Source: JAGQOZ01 sp041399205 (GTDB taxonomy: Bacteria > Planctomycetota > Planctomycetia > Pirellulales > Pirellulaceae). Taken from it: a stretch of DNA of 64,000 nucleotides. This document shows positions 9,514 through 18,431 of this stretch, in pieces (positions within the stretch are counted from its first letter, which is position 1; the number at the start of each line of letters is the position of its first letter). Below the pieces are notes generated by a model. The model searched no databases, was not told the origin of the DNA, and worked only from the letters and a program-made list of their open reading frames with translations. The position numbers were made by a program, and so were the translations under genes. The stretch lies in the NCBI GenBank assembly GCA_041399205.1, contig JAWKTK010000013.1, forward strand, positions 179,357 to 243,356, in the 5' to 3' direction.

Positions 9514-11520
9514 TTATTGGGGATCTTTGCCGGCAGGTTCTGTTGTGTCCGACTCCTGAATATACGACTTCTCTTTGTAGAAATAGCCTACAGGTATGAA
9601 CAGCACGGCCGTGATCAACACCACTTTGGTCCAAAACGCAAAGTAATCGGCTCCTTCCAAAGTATCTTGCCCACCCACGGTGATGTTGTGTGTGATTTCT
9701 GTTTCCGGAATATCTCCTCGAGCTCGTTCAACTTCTTGTTTGCCCTCTTCTCCTTTGAGTTCGATAATGCGTTTTTCCAGCCACGTTAGCCGATCCTCTT
9801 TTTGTTGCGAATCATCGGTCTTTTCCGCTCGAGAAATTCGGCCCATCAGCACCACGTCCCATTGTGTTTGATGAACCTTGTCCGAACCGGCTGAAGTGAT
9901 GCGATACACGTTTCGTGTTAGCTGTTTGTACCGCAGCTTCTGGCCTTGCGAATCGACCAAATCGTCGATGCGTTGCTGACCTTCATCGGTGTTCAACAGC
10001 GTTCCCTTCGAAGCATCTGAATTGGAGTCCAAGAAGGCCCGGTCAATGCGCTCGGCTGCTTGCAATAAGACCGCATTTTCTGCTGTTTGCACGGCCCTAA
10101 TGGTGTTGTAGCCATCTGCCGTCACCAAGACGTCGTCGGCGGTATTTTCGGCATCGTCAAAGCCGTTCAAACGAATGACCTTCGTGGTATCGCCGCCATC
10201 GCCCATTATCGTAACGACTTTCCCTGTCCAGTGAGCGGTCGCGACAGGTTCGCCTTGCGCAACTTCTTCTAGCGCATGGCTAAGTTCGCTAACGCCGGGC
10301 GTTTGAATTTGATGATTTACTGTGCTGGTAAAGAAGTTGCCCAGGGAAACACTGAACAGCCAAACCGCCATGATGACCGACTTCATAGCCTTGGGTGCCT
10401 GCGTATACGAAAATTCGAGACCGGTGATGGAAATCATGATTTCACCGGCCGTTAGCAACACATAGGCCCATAGCTGCCATGCAATCGAAGGTGTCTGTCC
10501 GCGGTCAATCAAGCCTTGCGCCACCGTCAATAACGCAAAACTGCCGGCCGTTAGAAACAGACCAATTCCAATCTTACGAATCGCAGTCAAGCGGAAGACT
10601 TTTTCGACATTGGGATAGATCACAAACTGAAACACAGGGATGAAGGCCATCACTAAGATCGGATTGACAACTTGTATCTGTGATTCCAGCCATTCCACCC
10701 ACAAGAAACGGCGGTCCATGTTTTCGGCTTGCAAAACCCAAGACGAACCCGTTTGGTCAAAGACTGCCCAAAACACGGCCACAAATGCATAAACAATGGA
10801 AAGTTTGGCCAACGCCAGTAAGCCGTCTTTGCTGAACGTTTCCGAAAAGAATTTCATGCCGCTGGGCGGAACGTGAATAAAAACGTGACGTCCCATCCAG
10901 AACATAAGTGTGGCCAGCGCCATCAAGACGCCGGGAACGCCAAAGGCCACGTGCGGCCCGTACCACTCCAATAAGATAGGTGTCAACGCGGTGGAAAGAG
11001 TGGAACCTAGATTGATCGAAAAATAGAACCACTGGTAGACCATGGTCATTAAGTGGCTATTCTTTTTGCCGAATTGATCTCCTACGTGCGCCGAAACACA
11101 CGGCTTGATCCCACCGGCACCGATCGAAATCAGTAGCAGCCCCACCCACATCCATTGCGTAGCCGAAAGACCTCCTTCGCCGATAAACGCCAATGCCAAG
11201 TGACCAAAGCAGTAGACAATCGACAGCCATAAAATTGTGCGATACTTGCCGATCAAGATGTCGGAAAGCAATGAACCAATCACCGGAAAGAAATAGACCC
11301 ACGTGACAAAATTGTGAAATGCTTCGTTCGCTTCGGCGCCGGTCATTGCACCGCCTGCACTGTCATCGCTCATCAGATGCAGGTATCGAGTCATGAAGAC
11401 GACCAGAATGGTTCGCATTCCATAGTAACTGAATCTTTCGGCCGCTTCGTTGCCAATAATGTATTTGATGCCACGTGGCAATCGAGACGTTTCTTCGGGA
11501 GTCGTTTTGTAGTTAGACAT
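9514..11520 (-). CDS. POT/PTR2 family proton-dependent peptide transporter with a soluble insert
   Basis: 668 residues with many membrane helices. The family motif ExxERFxYYG is present near the start (NEAAERFSYYGMRTILV), and GAGGIKPCVSAHVGDQFG matches the second POT signature. Members normally have about 450-600 residues. Here about 200 hydrophilic residues (roughly 430-630) lie before the last helix (FAFWTKVVLITAVLFIPVGY), so the last helix is far removed from the bundle. The start is supported by GGAAG a few bases upstream of ATG. Probable substrate: di- and tripeptides driven by protons. Confidence 0.9.
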   Translation of the reverse strand: MSNYKTTPEETSRLPRGIKYIIGNEAAERFSYYGMRTILVVFMTRYLHLMSDDSAGGAMTGAEANEAFHNFVTWVYFFPVIGSLLSDILIGKYRTILWLSIVYCFGHLALAFIGEGGLSATQWMWVGLLLISIGAGGIKPCVSAHVGDQFGKKNSHLMTMVYQWFYFSINLGSTLSTALTPILLEWYGPHVAFGVPGVLMALATLMFWMGRHVFIHVPPSGMKFFSETFSKDGLLALAKLSIVYAFVAVFWAVFDQTGSSWVLQAENMDRRFLWVEWLESQIQVVNPILVMAFIPVFQFVIYPNVEKVFRLTAIRKIGIGLFLTAGSFALLTVAQGLIDRGQTPSIAWQLWAYVLLTAGEIMISITGLEFSYTQAPKAMKSVIMAVWLFSVSLGNFFTSTVNHQIQTPGVSELSHALEEVAQGEPVATAHWTGKVVTIMGDGGDTTKVIRLNGFDDAENTADDVLVTADGYNTIRAVQTAENAVLLQAAERIDRAFLDSNSDASKGTLLNTDEGQQRIDDLVDSQGQKLRYKQLTRNVYRITSAGSDKVHQTQWDVVLMGRISRAEKTDDSQQKEDRLTWLEKRIIELKGEEGKQEVERARGDIPETEITHNITVGGQDTLEGADYFAFWTKVVLITAVLFIPVGYFYKEKSYIQESDTTEPAGKDPQ

Positions 11521-11583
11521 ATCTTCCGGATCGTCCTACTGTTGGTTTATGAGATCAAACGCATAAAAAACACCAAGCCAAAT

Positions 11584-11931
11584 TTATTCGGCAGCTGGCG
11601 GCGGTTGCGGACCATTTTTGGGTTTCACCAAGCAATGAAAGCCCATGCAAGGTTCTTCGTCCTCGCGCTCTTCGGCCGCTTCCATGATCAATTGCTGGAC
11701 TTCTTGCATCAGACGAGGATCCAGGGCGGCCGAGACGAGTTGTTGCGAACCATTCGGAGCTACGACCACCGTGGTCAATACGGCAACGGTTTCATCGTGG
11801 CGAAGTGCACGAATAATGTGTTCGCCAACCTGCTGTTCCGCCGATGTGATCTCCGACACAAAATGCTGCAGTTGCTGCGTGTCCACTTTGCTGACAACTC
11901 GTCCGGGAATCGGTTTCTGCTTTTGATTCAT
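11584..11931 (-). CDS. conserved hypothetical protein, 115 aa
   Basis: I start at ATG 11931 (MNQKQKPIPGRVVSK). The longer frame upstream reads as noise. The text is a compact alpha/beta pattern (VDTQQLQHFVSEITSAEQ, HDETVAVLTTVVV) with an acidic helix EAAEEREDEEPCMGFHCLV holding two Cys, and a Pro-rich end. No signal peptide or membrane helix. Located 63 bases upstream (genomically) of the POT transporter start and on the same strand. I do not recognise the family. Confidence 0.6.
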   Translation of the reverse strand: MNQKQKPIPGRVVSKVDTQQLQHFVSEITSAEQQVGEHIIRALRHDETVAVLTTVVVAPNGSQQLVSAALDPRLMQEVQQLIMEAAEEREDEEPCMGFHCLVKPKNGPQPPPAAE

Positions 11932-12144
11932 GGAGTTTTGGTTTTCTTTGGGAAGTGGCAATTTTGCGGAATTACGGAAGCTGTAAAGAATTGGCCGAGT
12001 ATAACAGAACCACACGGCGGGCAGCACCGCCATGACTGTTTTTCATCATGCCGCACGACGAATTTTGTTCCTGCAAAGAAAACAAGCACGCATGATGTTG
12101 CGTGCTTGTAAAAACATACTATCGTTCCGCCGCGACCGATGCCG

Positions 12145-12558
12145 CTATGCCACGCGAGAAGTCTGCGAATACTTGGGCAAATGCCGACGCAAGGTCTCTT
12201 CCAAAATGTCAGTGCGTTCTCGGCCCTCCATTTGAGCGGCAACGTTCAGTTGTGCTTGGACATCGGGTGACAAGTCCATTACTCGTTCTGCAGCGGTGGA
12301 ACGTACGGTTCGAGTAACCTTGGGTTCGCGCACCATGATGCGGTCGAAGACATCCAGACGAGCGTTACTGTCGATAAACCATTCACGTTCGCGAACCACG
12401 GCGCTAATCAGTGCCAGTACGCCCCAAATACCGATCGTGAAACCGGCCAGATAAAAGACCGTCGGTGTCGGCGAATCGGCTCGATTGTCGTTGAAGTTTG
12501 CCGCAAAACAGAAGACGGCAGATGCCAATACCAAAATGGCTGCGGGAGTTTGATTCAT
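12145..12558 (-). CDS. small membrane protein with cytoplasmic tail, unknown
   Basis: 137 residues from ATG 12558, preceded by AAAGGA. Two membrane helices (about 6-18 and 33-53: TPAAILVLASAVFCF, VFYLAGFTIGIWGVLALI), then a charged tail of about 80 residues ending RERTDILEETLRRHLP, which reads like an amphipathic helix. The function is not recognisable. It could be a membrane-bound accessory protein. Confidence 0.6.
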   Translation of the reverse strand: MNQTPAAILVLASAVFCFAANFNDNRADSPTPTVFYLAGFTIGIWGVLALISAVVREREWFIDSNARLDVFDRIMVREPKVTRTVRSTAAERVMDLSPDVQAQLNVAAQMEGRERTDILEETLRRHLPKYSQTSRVA

Positions 12559-13016
12559 TCTGAGTCCTTTCAAAATCTGCAAACGGCCACCGTCCTTGTG
12601 GCTGCGTTCCTAAAATTCCGCCCGTTCGGCGATGGTTCCATGCCGCCTGCCCTCCGCAACCAGCATGGTATCTTGCCAGCAGAATAGTACGATCCGGCGT
12701 TTGTGTCCACTTTAGTTTTTTCAGATTCGTGACCAACAAACACCGCCATCAGGTGACAGCACTGCCAGTGCTAGCCTGGCGCAAAGTAACCTCGCTTGCA
12801 GGGAGACGTCCAGACTGATCTCGTCGCGTCGCTCGGTTTCCATGTATAAGAACGAACGCGATCGACAGCCACGTCGTAGTTTCCTTCGCTCATCGGGATT
12901 ACGAAGCGAACAAAACGCGTTACACCCGCCTTGAAACCTTCATTCGACTTTGCCGAATTCAACTTGCCTTGAAGATCCGTATGTTTGCCAATTCGCCACA
13001 TCAACGCTCGGTCGGT
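12559..13016. other. 458-bp region without a confident gene
   Basis: A minus-strand frame at 12771-13028 (85 aa, containing GKLNSAKSNEGFKAGV and RFVRFVIPMSEGNYDV) reads somewhat like protein but overlaps the start of the lipoprotein gene and has no clear ribosome binding site. I see no RNA gene or terminator. Confidence 0.3.
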
Positions 13017-13529
13017 ATGTCTGCGCATCGAATGCGCGCCGCCGTGTCGCGACTGGTAATACTGCTTTTCAGTTTATGTCTAGCGGGCTGCGGTACGACT
13101 CGAGAAAAACTGGCGACGGAACAACTCTTAATGTCGGACGCCGTGGACCGTGCCGTGGCGCATATTGATTTTTCGCCCTTGGCTGGTGAAACCGTCTTTC
13201 TGGACACGCAATATGTCCGCACGCTAAAAACGCAAGGCGTCGTCAATGCCGACTACATCATCAGTTCCTTGCGACAGCAGATGGTCTTGGCGGGCTGTCT
13301 GCTGCAAGATGATCGCGACCGAGCGGACTTTGTTGCGGAAGCTCGAGTCGGTACGTTGGGCACGGATTCAAACGAAGTGAATTTTGGCGTTCCGGCCAGT
13401 AATTCGCTCAGTACTGCGGCCAGCATTGTGGGAAGGCCAGCGCTCCAATCCCCGCGCTGCCCGAAGTCTCGTTGGCCCGAAAAACGATTTGGCGGCCACC
13501 AAAGCTGCCATGTTCGCGTATCACCGTGA
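13017..13529 (+). CDS. lipoprotein, DUF6655-like, N-terminal part
   Basis: Begins MSAHRMRAAVSRLVILLFSLCLAGCG, a lipoprotein signal with lipobox LAGC. The mature part (TREKLATEQLLMSDAVDRAVAHIDF, VVNADYIISSLRQQM, ADFVAEARVGTLG) matches the planctomycete DUF6655 family as I remember it. The frame is lost near 13430 after SLSTAASIVG; the following text in this frame is noise. The start is uncertain: ATG 12981 and ATG 13032 are also in frame. Probably an outer-membrane or envelope lipoprotein of unknown role. Confidence 0.65.
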   Translation: MSAHRMRAAVSRLVILLFSLCLAGCGTTREKLATEQLLMSDAVDRAVAHIDFSPLAGETVFLDTQYVRTLKTQGVVNADYIISSLRQQMVLAGCLLQDDRDRADFVAEARVGTLGTDSNEVNFGVPASNSLSTAASIVGRPALQSPRCPKSRWPEKRFGGHQSCHVRVSP

Positions 13530-13882
13530 ATCGAAGTCACCTGTCTGGCAATCGGGACTCTCCGTTGCCAAGAGTCGTGCGAAAAGCACTTGGGTGTTAG
13601 TGCAGGGCCGATCCAACGAGGTGAAATCTATGACGGCACGGTCTTTGCCGGACAAAAGTTACCCGCCTTTGGAATGTCATCGCATGATGTAGAATCGTTT
13701 GAAAAGCCTACCGGTCTCCATCCGTCATGTCGGCGGAACTGCAATCCAAATTGATGAACAACCTGTTTGCCAAAGAAGACGATCCTGCCGTCCGCACTGC
13801 ACAGAACGAGGAACGAACGGATGATGCGAACCCCTCAGACAAACCGGCCGATGCGGAAAATTCGACTCCGCCTGCCGAATAG
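13530..13882 (+). pseudogene. frame-shifted C-terminal part of the DUF6655-like lipoprotein
   Basis: The continuation can be read by switching frames: KNDLAATKAAMFAYHRESKS, then PVWQSGLSVAKSRAKSTWVL in one frame, and the last frame ending ELQSKLMNNLFAKEDDPAV and a hydrophilic tail closing with STPPAE and TAG at 13880-13882. At least two or three indels are needed. The stop is one base before the ATG of the following glycerophosphodiesterase gene. Confidence 0.5.
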
Positions 13883-13883
13883 C

Positions 13884-14381
13884 ATGTTTCGCCAATCGCC
13901 TCCGTTCGCAGCGAGGCGTCTACTACTGCTAATGTCTACTTTGGTGCTTCTAAATTCTTGCTGGGAAACCGTTGCCATGGCACAGTCGTCCAAGTTGCGT
14001 CCAATCGTGATTGCTCATCGAGGTGCGTCGGGTTACTTGCCTGAACATACATTGCCTGCCAAGGCCTTGGCGTTTGGACAACACGCGGATTTTCTGGAAC
14101 AAGACGTTGTCATCACCAAAGACGATCGTCCCATTGTCTTGCATGACATTCATTTAGATACCGTTACCGATGTTGCCACTCGTTTCCCCGATCGCAAACG
14201 CAGCGACGGACGTTTTTACGCAATTGATTTTACCTTGGCCGAAATCCAGTCTCTGTCTGTTCACGAACGCATTGACCTGAAAACGGAAATGCGGTCTTTC
14301 CGCGCGTCGATTCCCCGCCACACTCACTTCTGCTACGCGTTCCGACTCTGGGCGAAGAAATCGAATTCATCCAGGGATTGA
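13884..14381 (+). CDS. glpQ: glycerophosphodiester phosphodiesterase, N-terminal part
   Basis: Hydrolyses glycerophosphodiesters to glycerol 3-phosphate plus an alcohol; GlpQ-type enzymes act in the periplasm. The start MFRQSPPFAARRLLLLMST gives a signal peptide ending near AMAQ. GDPD motifs follow: IVIAHRGASGYLPEHT (catalytic His-Arg and Glu) and FLEQDVVITKDDRPIVLHD (metal-binding Glu-Asp and second His). The frame breaks at about 14285, where ACGGAAATG has lost one G: with GGG the text continues LKTGNAVFPRVDSPPHSLLL and joins the frame of 14378-14917. Confidence 0.85.
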   Translation: MFRQSPPFAARRLLLLMSTLVLLNSCWETVAMAQSSKLRPIVIAHRGASGYLPEHTLPAKALAFGQHADFLEQDVVITKDDRPIVLHDIHLDTVTDVATRFPDRKRSDGRFYAIDFTLAEIQSLSVHERIDLKTEMRSFRASIPRHTHFCYAFRLWAKKSNSSRD

Positions 14382-14917
14382 ATCGTTCGTCGGGACGCGA
14401 TGCAGGTATTTACCCGGAAATCAAAGCACCGGCGTGGCACCGCCGTGAAGGTAAGGACGCGACGGCCATTGTTCTTCGCACATTGAAGGAATATGGCTAT
14501 CAAGACCGAACCAGTAACGTCTATCTGCAGTGTTTTGACTTTGACGAATGCAAGCGAATTCGGTGCGAACTAAAATCGCCGCTCAAGTTGGTGCAACTCC
14601 TTTCGCATGATGACATTGACTTGTCACAAACAGAAAAGCAGCTGCGCCAGATCGCTGCCTATGCCGACGGAATTGGCCCGCCCCTTTCTTTGCTGGCGCA
14701 ATCACAAAATGGCCATGTCGTCATCACGAATTTAGTTGAGTCGGCTAACGCGTGTGGATTAGTTGTGCATCCCTACACGATTCGCAAAGATGCGCTGCCC
14801 GCTTTTGCAACCGACCTACAGCACTTGCACAAAATCGTGTTCCGCCAAGCCGGCGTACACGGCGCGTTTTCGGACTTTCCCGATCTGACTGTTCAATTCG
14901 TGCGGCAAGAAAAGTAA
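14378..14917 (+). CDS. glpQ: glycerophosphodiester phosphodiesterase, C-terminal part
   Basis: Carries the second half of the TIM barrel: GIYPEIKAPAWHRREG (the Glu-Lys pair of GDPD enzymes), VYLQCFDFDECKRI, LVVHPYTIRKDALP and the final GVHGAFSDFPDLTVQFV, typical of GlpQ (the GVDGVFTDFPD element). The annotated start is only where this frame opens; the true protein begins at 13884. Combined length is about 345 residues, normal for GlpQ. Confidence 0.8.
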   Translation: MNRSSGRDAGIYPEIKAPAWHRREGKDATAIVLRTLKEYGYQDRTSNVYLQCFDFDECKRIRCELKSPLKLVQLLSHDDIDLSQTEKQLRQIAAYADGIGPPLSLLAQSQNGHVVITNLVESANACGLVVHPYTIRKDALPAFATDLQHLHKIVFRQAGVHGAFSDFPDLTVQFVRQEK

Positions 14918-14963
14918 CCGGTCAGTCGCAATTCTCACTTCTTCAAGGCGTCCAATTGTACAA

Positions 14964-15614
14964 ATGATTTCGTTGACCACCGTACGACTGCAACTCGAAC
15001 GAGAATTACGTTCGGCAGAAACGCCTTTGTTGCGAGATTTCCTGGGGCAGGAATTTGAAGACAAAGTGCCGTCATACAACCACGGTCCCAAGGATGAAGT
15101 CGCCTTTCAGTATCCTCGCATTCAGTTCGAAGTCGTCGAACGCTTTGCGGCGATGGGGATCAACCAAGGAGCGAATCGTTGCAGCAGGCATGGCACAAGT
15201 TGATCGGCAACAAATTGGCACTGATAAGATTGTTGTTGCAATCGGAGGAAACGGTATGCGAAACAATCGAAGTGACTGAATCTCCTGTCAAGTATCGCTT
15301 CGTCACCCCATGGCTACGCTGAATCAGAAGAATTTCCAAGAATATACCGGCAGTCGAAGTCAGGCCTTTCGCCGAGAAAACTCAATCGCACACTGGTCGG
15401 CAACTGCTTGGGAATGTGTAAATCACTGGGTGTCCCGCTGTCCGGTCATATCTCTGCCGACTGCACTGGACTCAGTAGCATTCGCACCAACCAAAACCGC
15501 CAATCGATGATTGGTTTTGTGGGCACATTCGAAATTAACCTAAAACTGCCCGACCTGATCGGATTGGGCAAGAGTGTGTCACGCGGATTTGGCACCGTGG
15601 AACGCCAATGTTAG
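14964..15614 (+). CDS. cas6: Cas6b-type CRISPR RNA endoribonuclease homologue (orphan, frame-broken)
   Basis: The reading switches frames near 15160, 15315 and 15375. Pieced together it gives about 215 residues: MISLTTVRLQLERELRSAE, LLRDFLGQEFEDKVPSYNHG, FQYPRIQFEVVE, then PVKYRFVTPWLTLNQKNF, LVGNCLGMCKSLGVPL, MIGFVGTFEINLKLPD and the glycine-rich loop IGLGKSVSRGFGTV just before the stop. This follows the Cas6b proteins of Methanococcus-type systems almost segment by segment (FxTPWLALNQ.., IGN.LSMSKG.., IAFTGNF..N..IPD..GIGKSVSRGFG), from memory. Cas6 enzymes cut CRISPR precursor RNA. One His of the expected His-x-His pair is Tyr here (YNH). No other cas gene or repeat array is in the window. 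Confidence 0.75.
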
Positions 15615-15621
15615 TTTGCCT

Positions 15622-16371
15622 CTAACTACTCGGAATCGATTTCAATTGTGACGCGGCGGCTACGTCTAAGAATAGATTCGTATTGTCGTGTTCCTGCAGA
15701 ATCGATGCGGGGACTTGGGGCGTGACGGGGCCTTCAACACTGTTGGCGACCGCTTGGGCTTTGCGTTTGTCGGGCACGGAACAGACGATGTGCGACGTCT
15801 TCATGATTTGTCGGATGGACATGCTGATGGCTTGTTGCGGCACATCGTCCAAAGTGGGAAACCAGCCTTCGCCCAGTTGTTGCCGTCGACATGCTTCGTC
15901 CAACTGGACAACGATGTAGGGAGATTCCGTGTCGAAATCTGCCGGAGGATCGTTGAAGGCCAAATGGCCATTTTCGCCAATTCCGACAAAGGCGACGTCG
16001 ATTTTCTTGTGGCGAAGCAGTTCAGCCAACCGGCCACATTCGACCGACGGAATGTCGAATTCGCCATCAATGTAGTGAAACTCCTTCAGCGGCACCAAGT
16101 CGACAAATCGCTGCTTCAAGTAACCTCGGAAAGAAGCCGGATGGTTCATCGTCAAGCCGATATATTCGTCCAGATGAAAACCGGTCACTCGAGTCCAATC
16201 GATATTGGGCTGCTTAATCAAGTTTTCCAAAACCGTGAATTGCGAAGCACCGGTGGCCACGATGATGGCCGCTTCGCCCCGATCTGCAAGTGCTTGGCGA
16301 ATCACTTCCGCACCGCATTCGGCAGACAATCGCCCCATTTCGGCTGCCGTTTCCGATATCACGATATTCAT
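15622..16371 (-). CDS. nagB: glucosamine-6-phosphate deaminase
   Basis: Converts glucosamine 6-phosphate to fructose 6-phosphate and ammonia, feeding amino sugars into glycolysis. 249 residues from ATG 16371, chosen for CAGGAG upstream; an 8-residue longer frame exists. Motifs: IIVATGASQFTVLENL (phosphate loop), VTGFHLDEYIGL (general base Asp and neighbours), VGIGENGHLAFNDP and SIRQIMKTSHIVCSVPD. All NagB/6-phosphogluconolactonase-fold elements are present and the length is normal. Convergent with the cas6 gene, 7 bases apart. Confidence 0.92.
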   Translation of the reverse strand: MNIVISETAAEMGRLSAECGAEVIRQALADRGEAAIIVATGASQFTVLENLIKQPNIDWTRVTGFHLDEYIGLTMNHPASFRGYLKQRFVDLVPLKEFHYIDGEFDIPSVECGRLAELLRHKKIDVAFVGIGENGHLAFNDPPADFDTESPYIVVQLDEACRRQQLGEGWFPTLDDVPQQAISMSIRQIMKTSHIVCSVPDKRKAQAVANSVEGPVTPQVPASILQEHDNTNLFLDVAAASQLKSIPSS

Positions 16372-16391
16372 AGCAACACTCCTGCTGGAAT

Positions 16392-17834
16392 TCATTCGAT
16401 TGACGTAGACAATTTCGGCATTGTAACGCTTCTGGGAAACCCATTCATGTGAAACGTGGCTACCCGATTCTGGATTGCTGTTCTGCCCTGTAAGAACTCT
16501 TGGCGTCGCTGGCCGGTCCAGCGGTCCGGCGAATGATAGACGAAAACTAAAACGTCATCCATTTGGCCGGCGTCTGCCAGGGCCAAGGCTACACCCAATT
16601 GAAAACGTTCTTCCGGATAGATCGGAGCGGCGATGGCATCCAGCGACCATTCGGCAACGCGAATTCGCCGGTACGCTTCGTTCGCTCGAGCCTCACTGAC
16701 ATATGGCAGCACGTTTTGCGGCAAACGATGGATTTCGCCTACCGGAATCAAAACTTCCACTTGCGGCGAGCGCCCTGAATACAATCCCCAAGACGGCCAA
16801 TGGTCCCACCAACCTAGTGTTTCAAACGCCGGTAATACCAAGGCCGACAACAACATCAACTGTACGATGGCCATTACGCTCAGTTGTAGTTTCGGAATCT
16901 CGCCTTGTTTTACAGTCCGGTCTTTGTTGTTAGGCTCGCCTTGAGGCGGATTCGTTGCTGACAGAATTCCGCCTGAAGGCGGGACTACCAACGAAGGCGA
17001 GAAGTTACCTTGTCCAATCAGTAATCGCAGCCACCGACTCGATTGCGGCTGCCGGTCAACCACTCCATCGACCTTGGTCGATTCTCTAGGCAAACGCTGG
17101 CCGCCAAAAACAACGATCAAGTACAGCATGGAAAGCAGATTCCAAAGCAACACGCCCCAGTTATGATTCATCCCCAAGGGGCCAAGAATGGCGATCAGTC
17201 CGGTGTGCATCATCACGCCAATCGGAATTGCCCAGCGGCGCAACGGCGGCAACAACAATCCGACTCCTACCAAACCTTCTGCCAGAGGAAAAATGTGTGC
17301 CATCCGAATTCTCGATTCCGCTGCATAACCTGTCGGGTCAACGCGAAGCAGTTGCAGTGCCGTTTCCAAGAAGCGCTGGCCGATGGCGTGCGTGAATTGA
17401 TAGTCGAATTTGTTCCATGCCGAATAAAGGTAAATCGAAATGATTAACGCGCGGACCCACATGAACGCTCGTTGCCTCGGCAAAGTATGAATTGCCAGCA
17501 TGATCAACAGGAACTGATAGGCCCAAGGTTGGAATCGTTGTTGATTCAGTAGCAGCAACCCGACCAAACAGCCGACGGAGATCCATGCCCATCCCTTGCC
17601 AGATGCCCGCTTGGCGAATAACAGCAGTACCAGCCCCAGCAGCAATACGCCCAGTAGAATTCGATCGAACCAAATTGAAGCGTTGCACAGCGAATGCAGG
17701 AACGGGACTTGAGGGAACGAACTTTGGCCCGTCCATAATTTCCACGTAACGCAGATCAGCAACAACGTGCCGGCGCACGAGATTCTTCGCAGGAGGAGTC
17801 GCTGCGATTCGACAGGATAAGGCTGACTTAGCAT
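16392..17834 (-). CDS. polytopic membrane protein, DoxX/MauE-like
   Basis: 480 residues with about eight or nine hydrophobic helices in the N-terminal two thirds (ICVTWKLWTG, ILLGVLLLGLVLLLF, WISVGCLVGLLLL, ALIISIYLYSAWNKFDYQF, GVGLLLPP, VMMHTGLIAILG, LLWNLLSMLYLIVVFG), one helix near 330, and a soluble C-terminal part (VLPYVSEARANEAYRRIRV). The segment SAWNKFDYQF is typical of DoxX/MauE-like proteins. A palindromic repeat is inserted in frame and encodes LVVPPSGGILSATNPPQGEP. The stop lies 20 bases before the nagB start, so the two may be cotranscribed. Function unknown. Confidence 0.7.
   Translation of the reverse strand: MLSQPYPVESQRLLLRRISCAGTLLLICVTWKLWTGQSSFPQVPFLHSLCNASIWFDRILLGVLLLGLVLLLFAKRASGKGWAWISVGCLVGLLLLNQQRFQPWAYQFLLIMLAIHTLPRQRAFMWVRALIISIYLYSAWNKFDYQFTHAIGQRFLETALQLLRVDPTGYAAESRIRMAHIFPLAEGLVGVGLLLPPLRRWAIPIGVMMHTGLIAILGPLGMNHNWGVLLWNLLSMLYLIVVFGGQRLPRESTKVDGVVDRQPQSSRWLRLLIGQGNFSPSLVVPPSGGILSATNPPQGEPNNKDRTVKQGEIPKLQLSVMAIVQLMLLSALVLPAFETLGWWDHWPSWGLYSGRSPQVEVLIPVGEIHRLPQNVLPYVSEARANEAYRRIRVAEWSLDAIAAPIYPEERFQLGVALALADAGQMDDVLVFVYHSPDRWTGQRRQEFLQGRTAIQNRVATFHMNGFPRSVTMPKLSTSIE
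16936..16984. repeat. palindromic repeat inside a gene (VVPPSGG-coding)
   Basis: Left arm TCGCCTTGAGGCGGATTCG (16936-16954) and right arm GAATTCCGCCTGAAGGCGGG (from 16964) are nearly reverse-complementary, and each arm is itself close to a palindrome. In frame it adds about 20 Pro/Gly-rich residues to the membrane protein. Elements coding for LVVPPSGG are scattered through planctomycete genomes (from memory). Confidence 0.75.
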
Positions 17835-18074
17835 TTCGCCTTGCAGATAGGACCGCCATCGCAGGACGTCACGAAACTAATTCGCCCTGCAGCAAAGCCT
17901 ACTTGCCTTTCTTATCCTGCTTCTTTCGATCAAAGAACTGCTGCAAATCGGAAAACGCGCGCATGGGCTCTTTGCCATCCACCATCGCATCGGTAATGGG
18001 GCGCCACCGGCTTTTTGGCTTTGGCCGGCCTGGGAGTCCAGCTACCGCCTTTCCCACCTTTGTCTCGACTGCGT

Positions 18075-18431
18075 TTATCCTTCCGCTTGCCGCCCTTGGT
18101 CGTGCGATGCAGTCTGCTGCTTTTCGCGACGAGGTCTACCGCTGCCGGCTTCTCGTTTGGGGCGTTCTGGACGTTGCGTTTCCGTTCCCGGTTTAATAGC
18201 CGTCAATGACACTCGGCGACGTTTTTCATCTACTTCCACAACCCAAGTTGTGATGATGTCACCAACGCTGACCACTTCATGCGGATCGTTGATGAAGGCA
18301 TCAGAAAGTCGGCTAACATGAACCAAACCGCTGTCCGAGAGTCCAATGTCAACAAACGCGCCAAAATCAACTACGTTCAAGACTGTGCCAGTCAATTCCA
18401 TACCGGGCACCAAGTCTTCTAGCTTCATCAC
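18075..18431 (-). CDS. tex: Tex piece: S1 RNA-binding domain
   Basis: Carries LEDLVPGMELTGTVLNVVDF, GAFVDIGLSDSGLVHVSRLS and VVEVDEKRRRVSLTAIKPG, a complete S1 fold. The first Met is internal to the full protein. Downstream the basic tail continues in another frame to the stop at 17899-17901. Confidence 0.75.
   Translation of the reverse strand: MMKLEDLVPGMELTGTVLNVVDFGAFVDIGLSDSGLVHVSRLSDAFINDPHEVVSVGDIITTWVVEVDEKRRRVSLTAIKPGTETQRPERPKREAGSGRPRREKQQTASHDQGRQAEG

Noticed and set aside
12771..13028. Minus-strand 85-codon frame
   Set aside because: Protein-like in parts, but it overlaps the lipoprotein start, lacks a ribosome binding site and has no known relatives I can name.
14964..15614. 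CRISPR array near the cas6 gene
   Set aside because: I looked for regularly spaced 25-40 base repeats on both sides and found none in the window.
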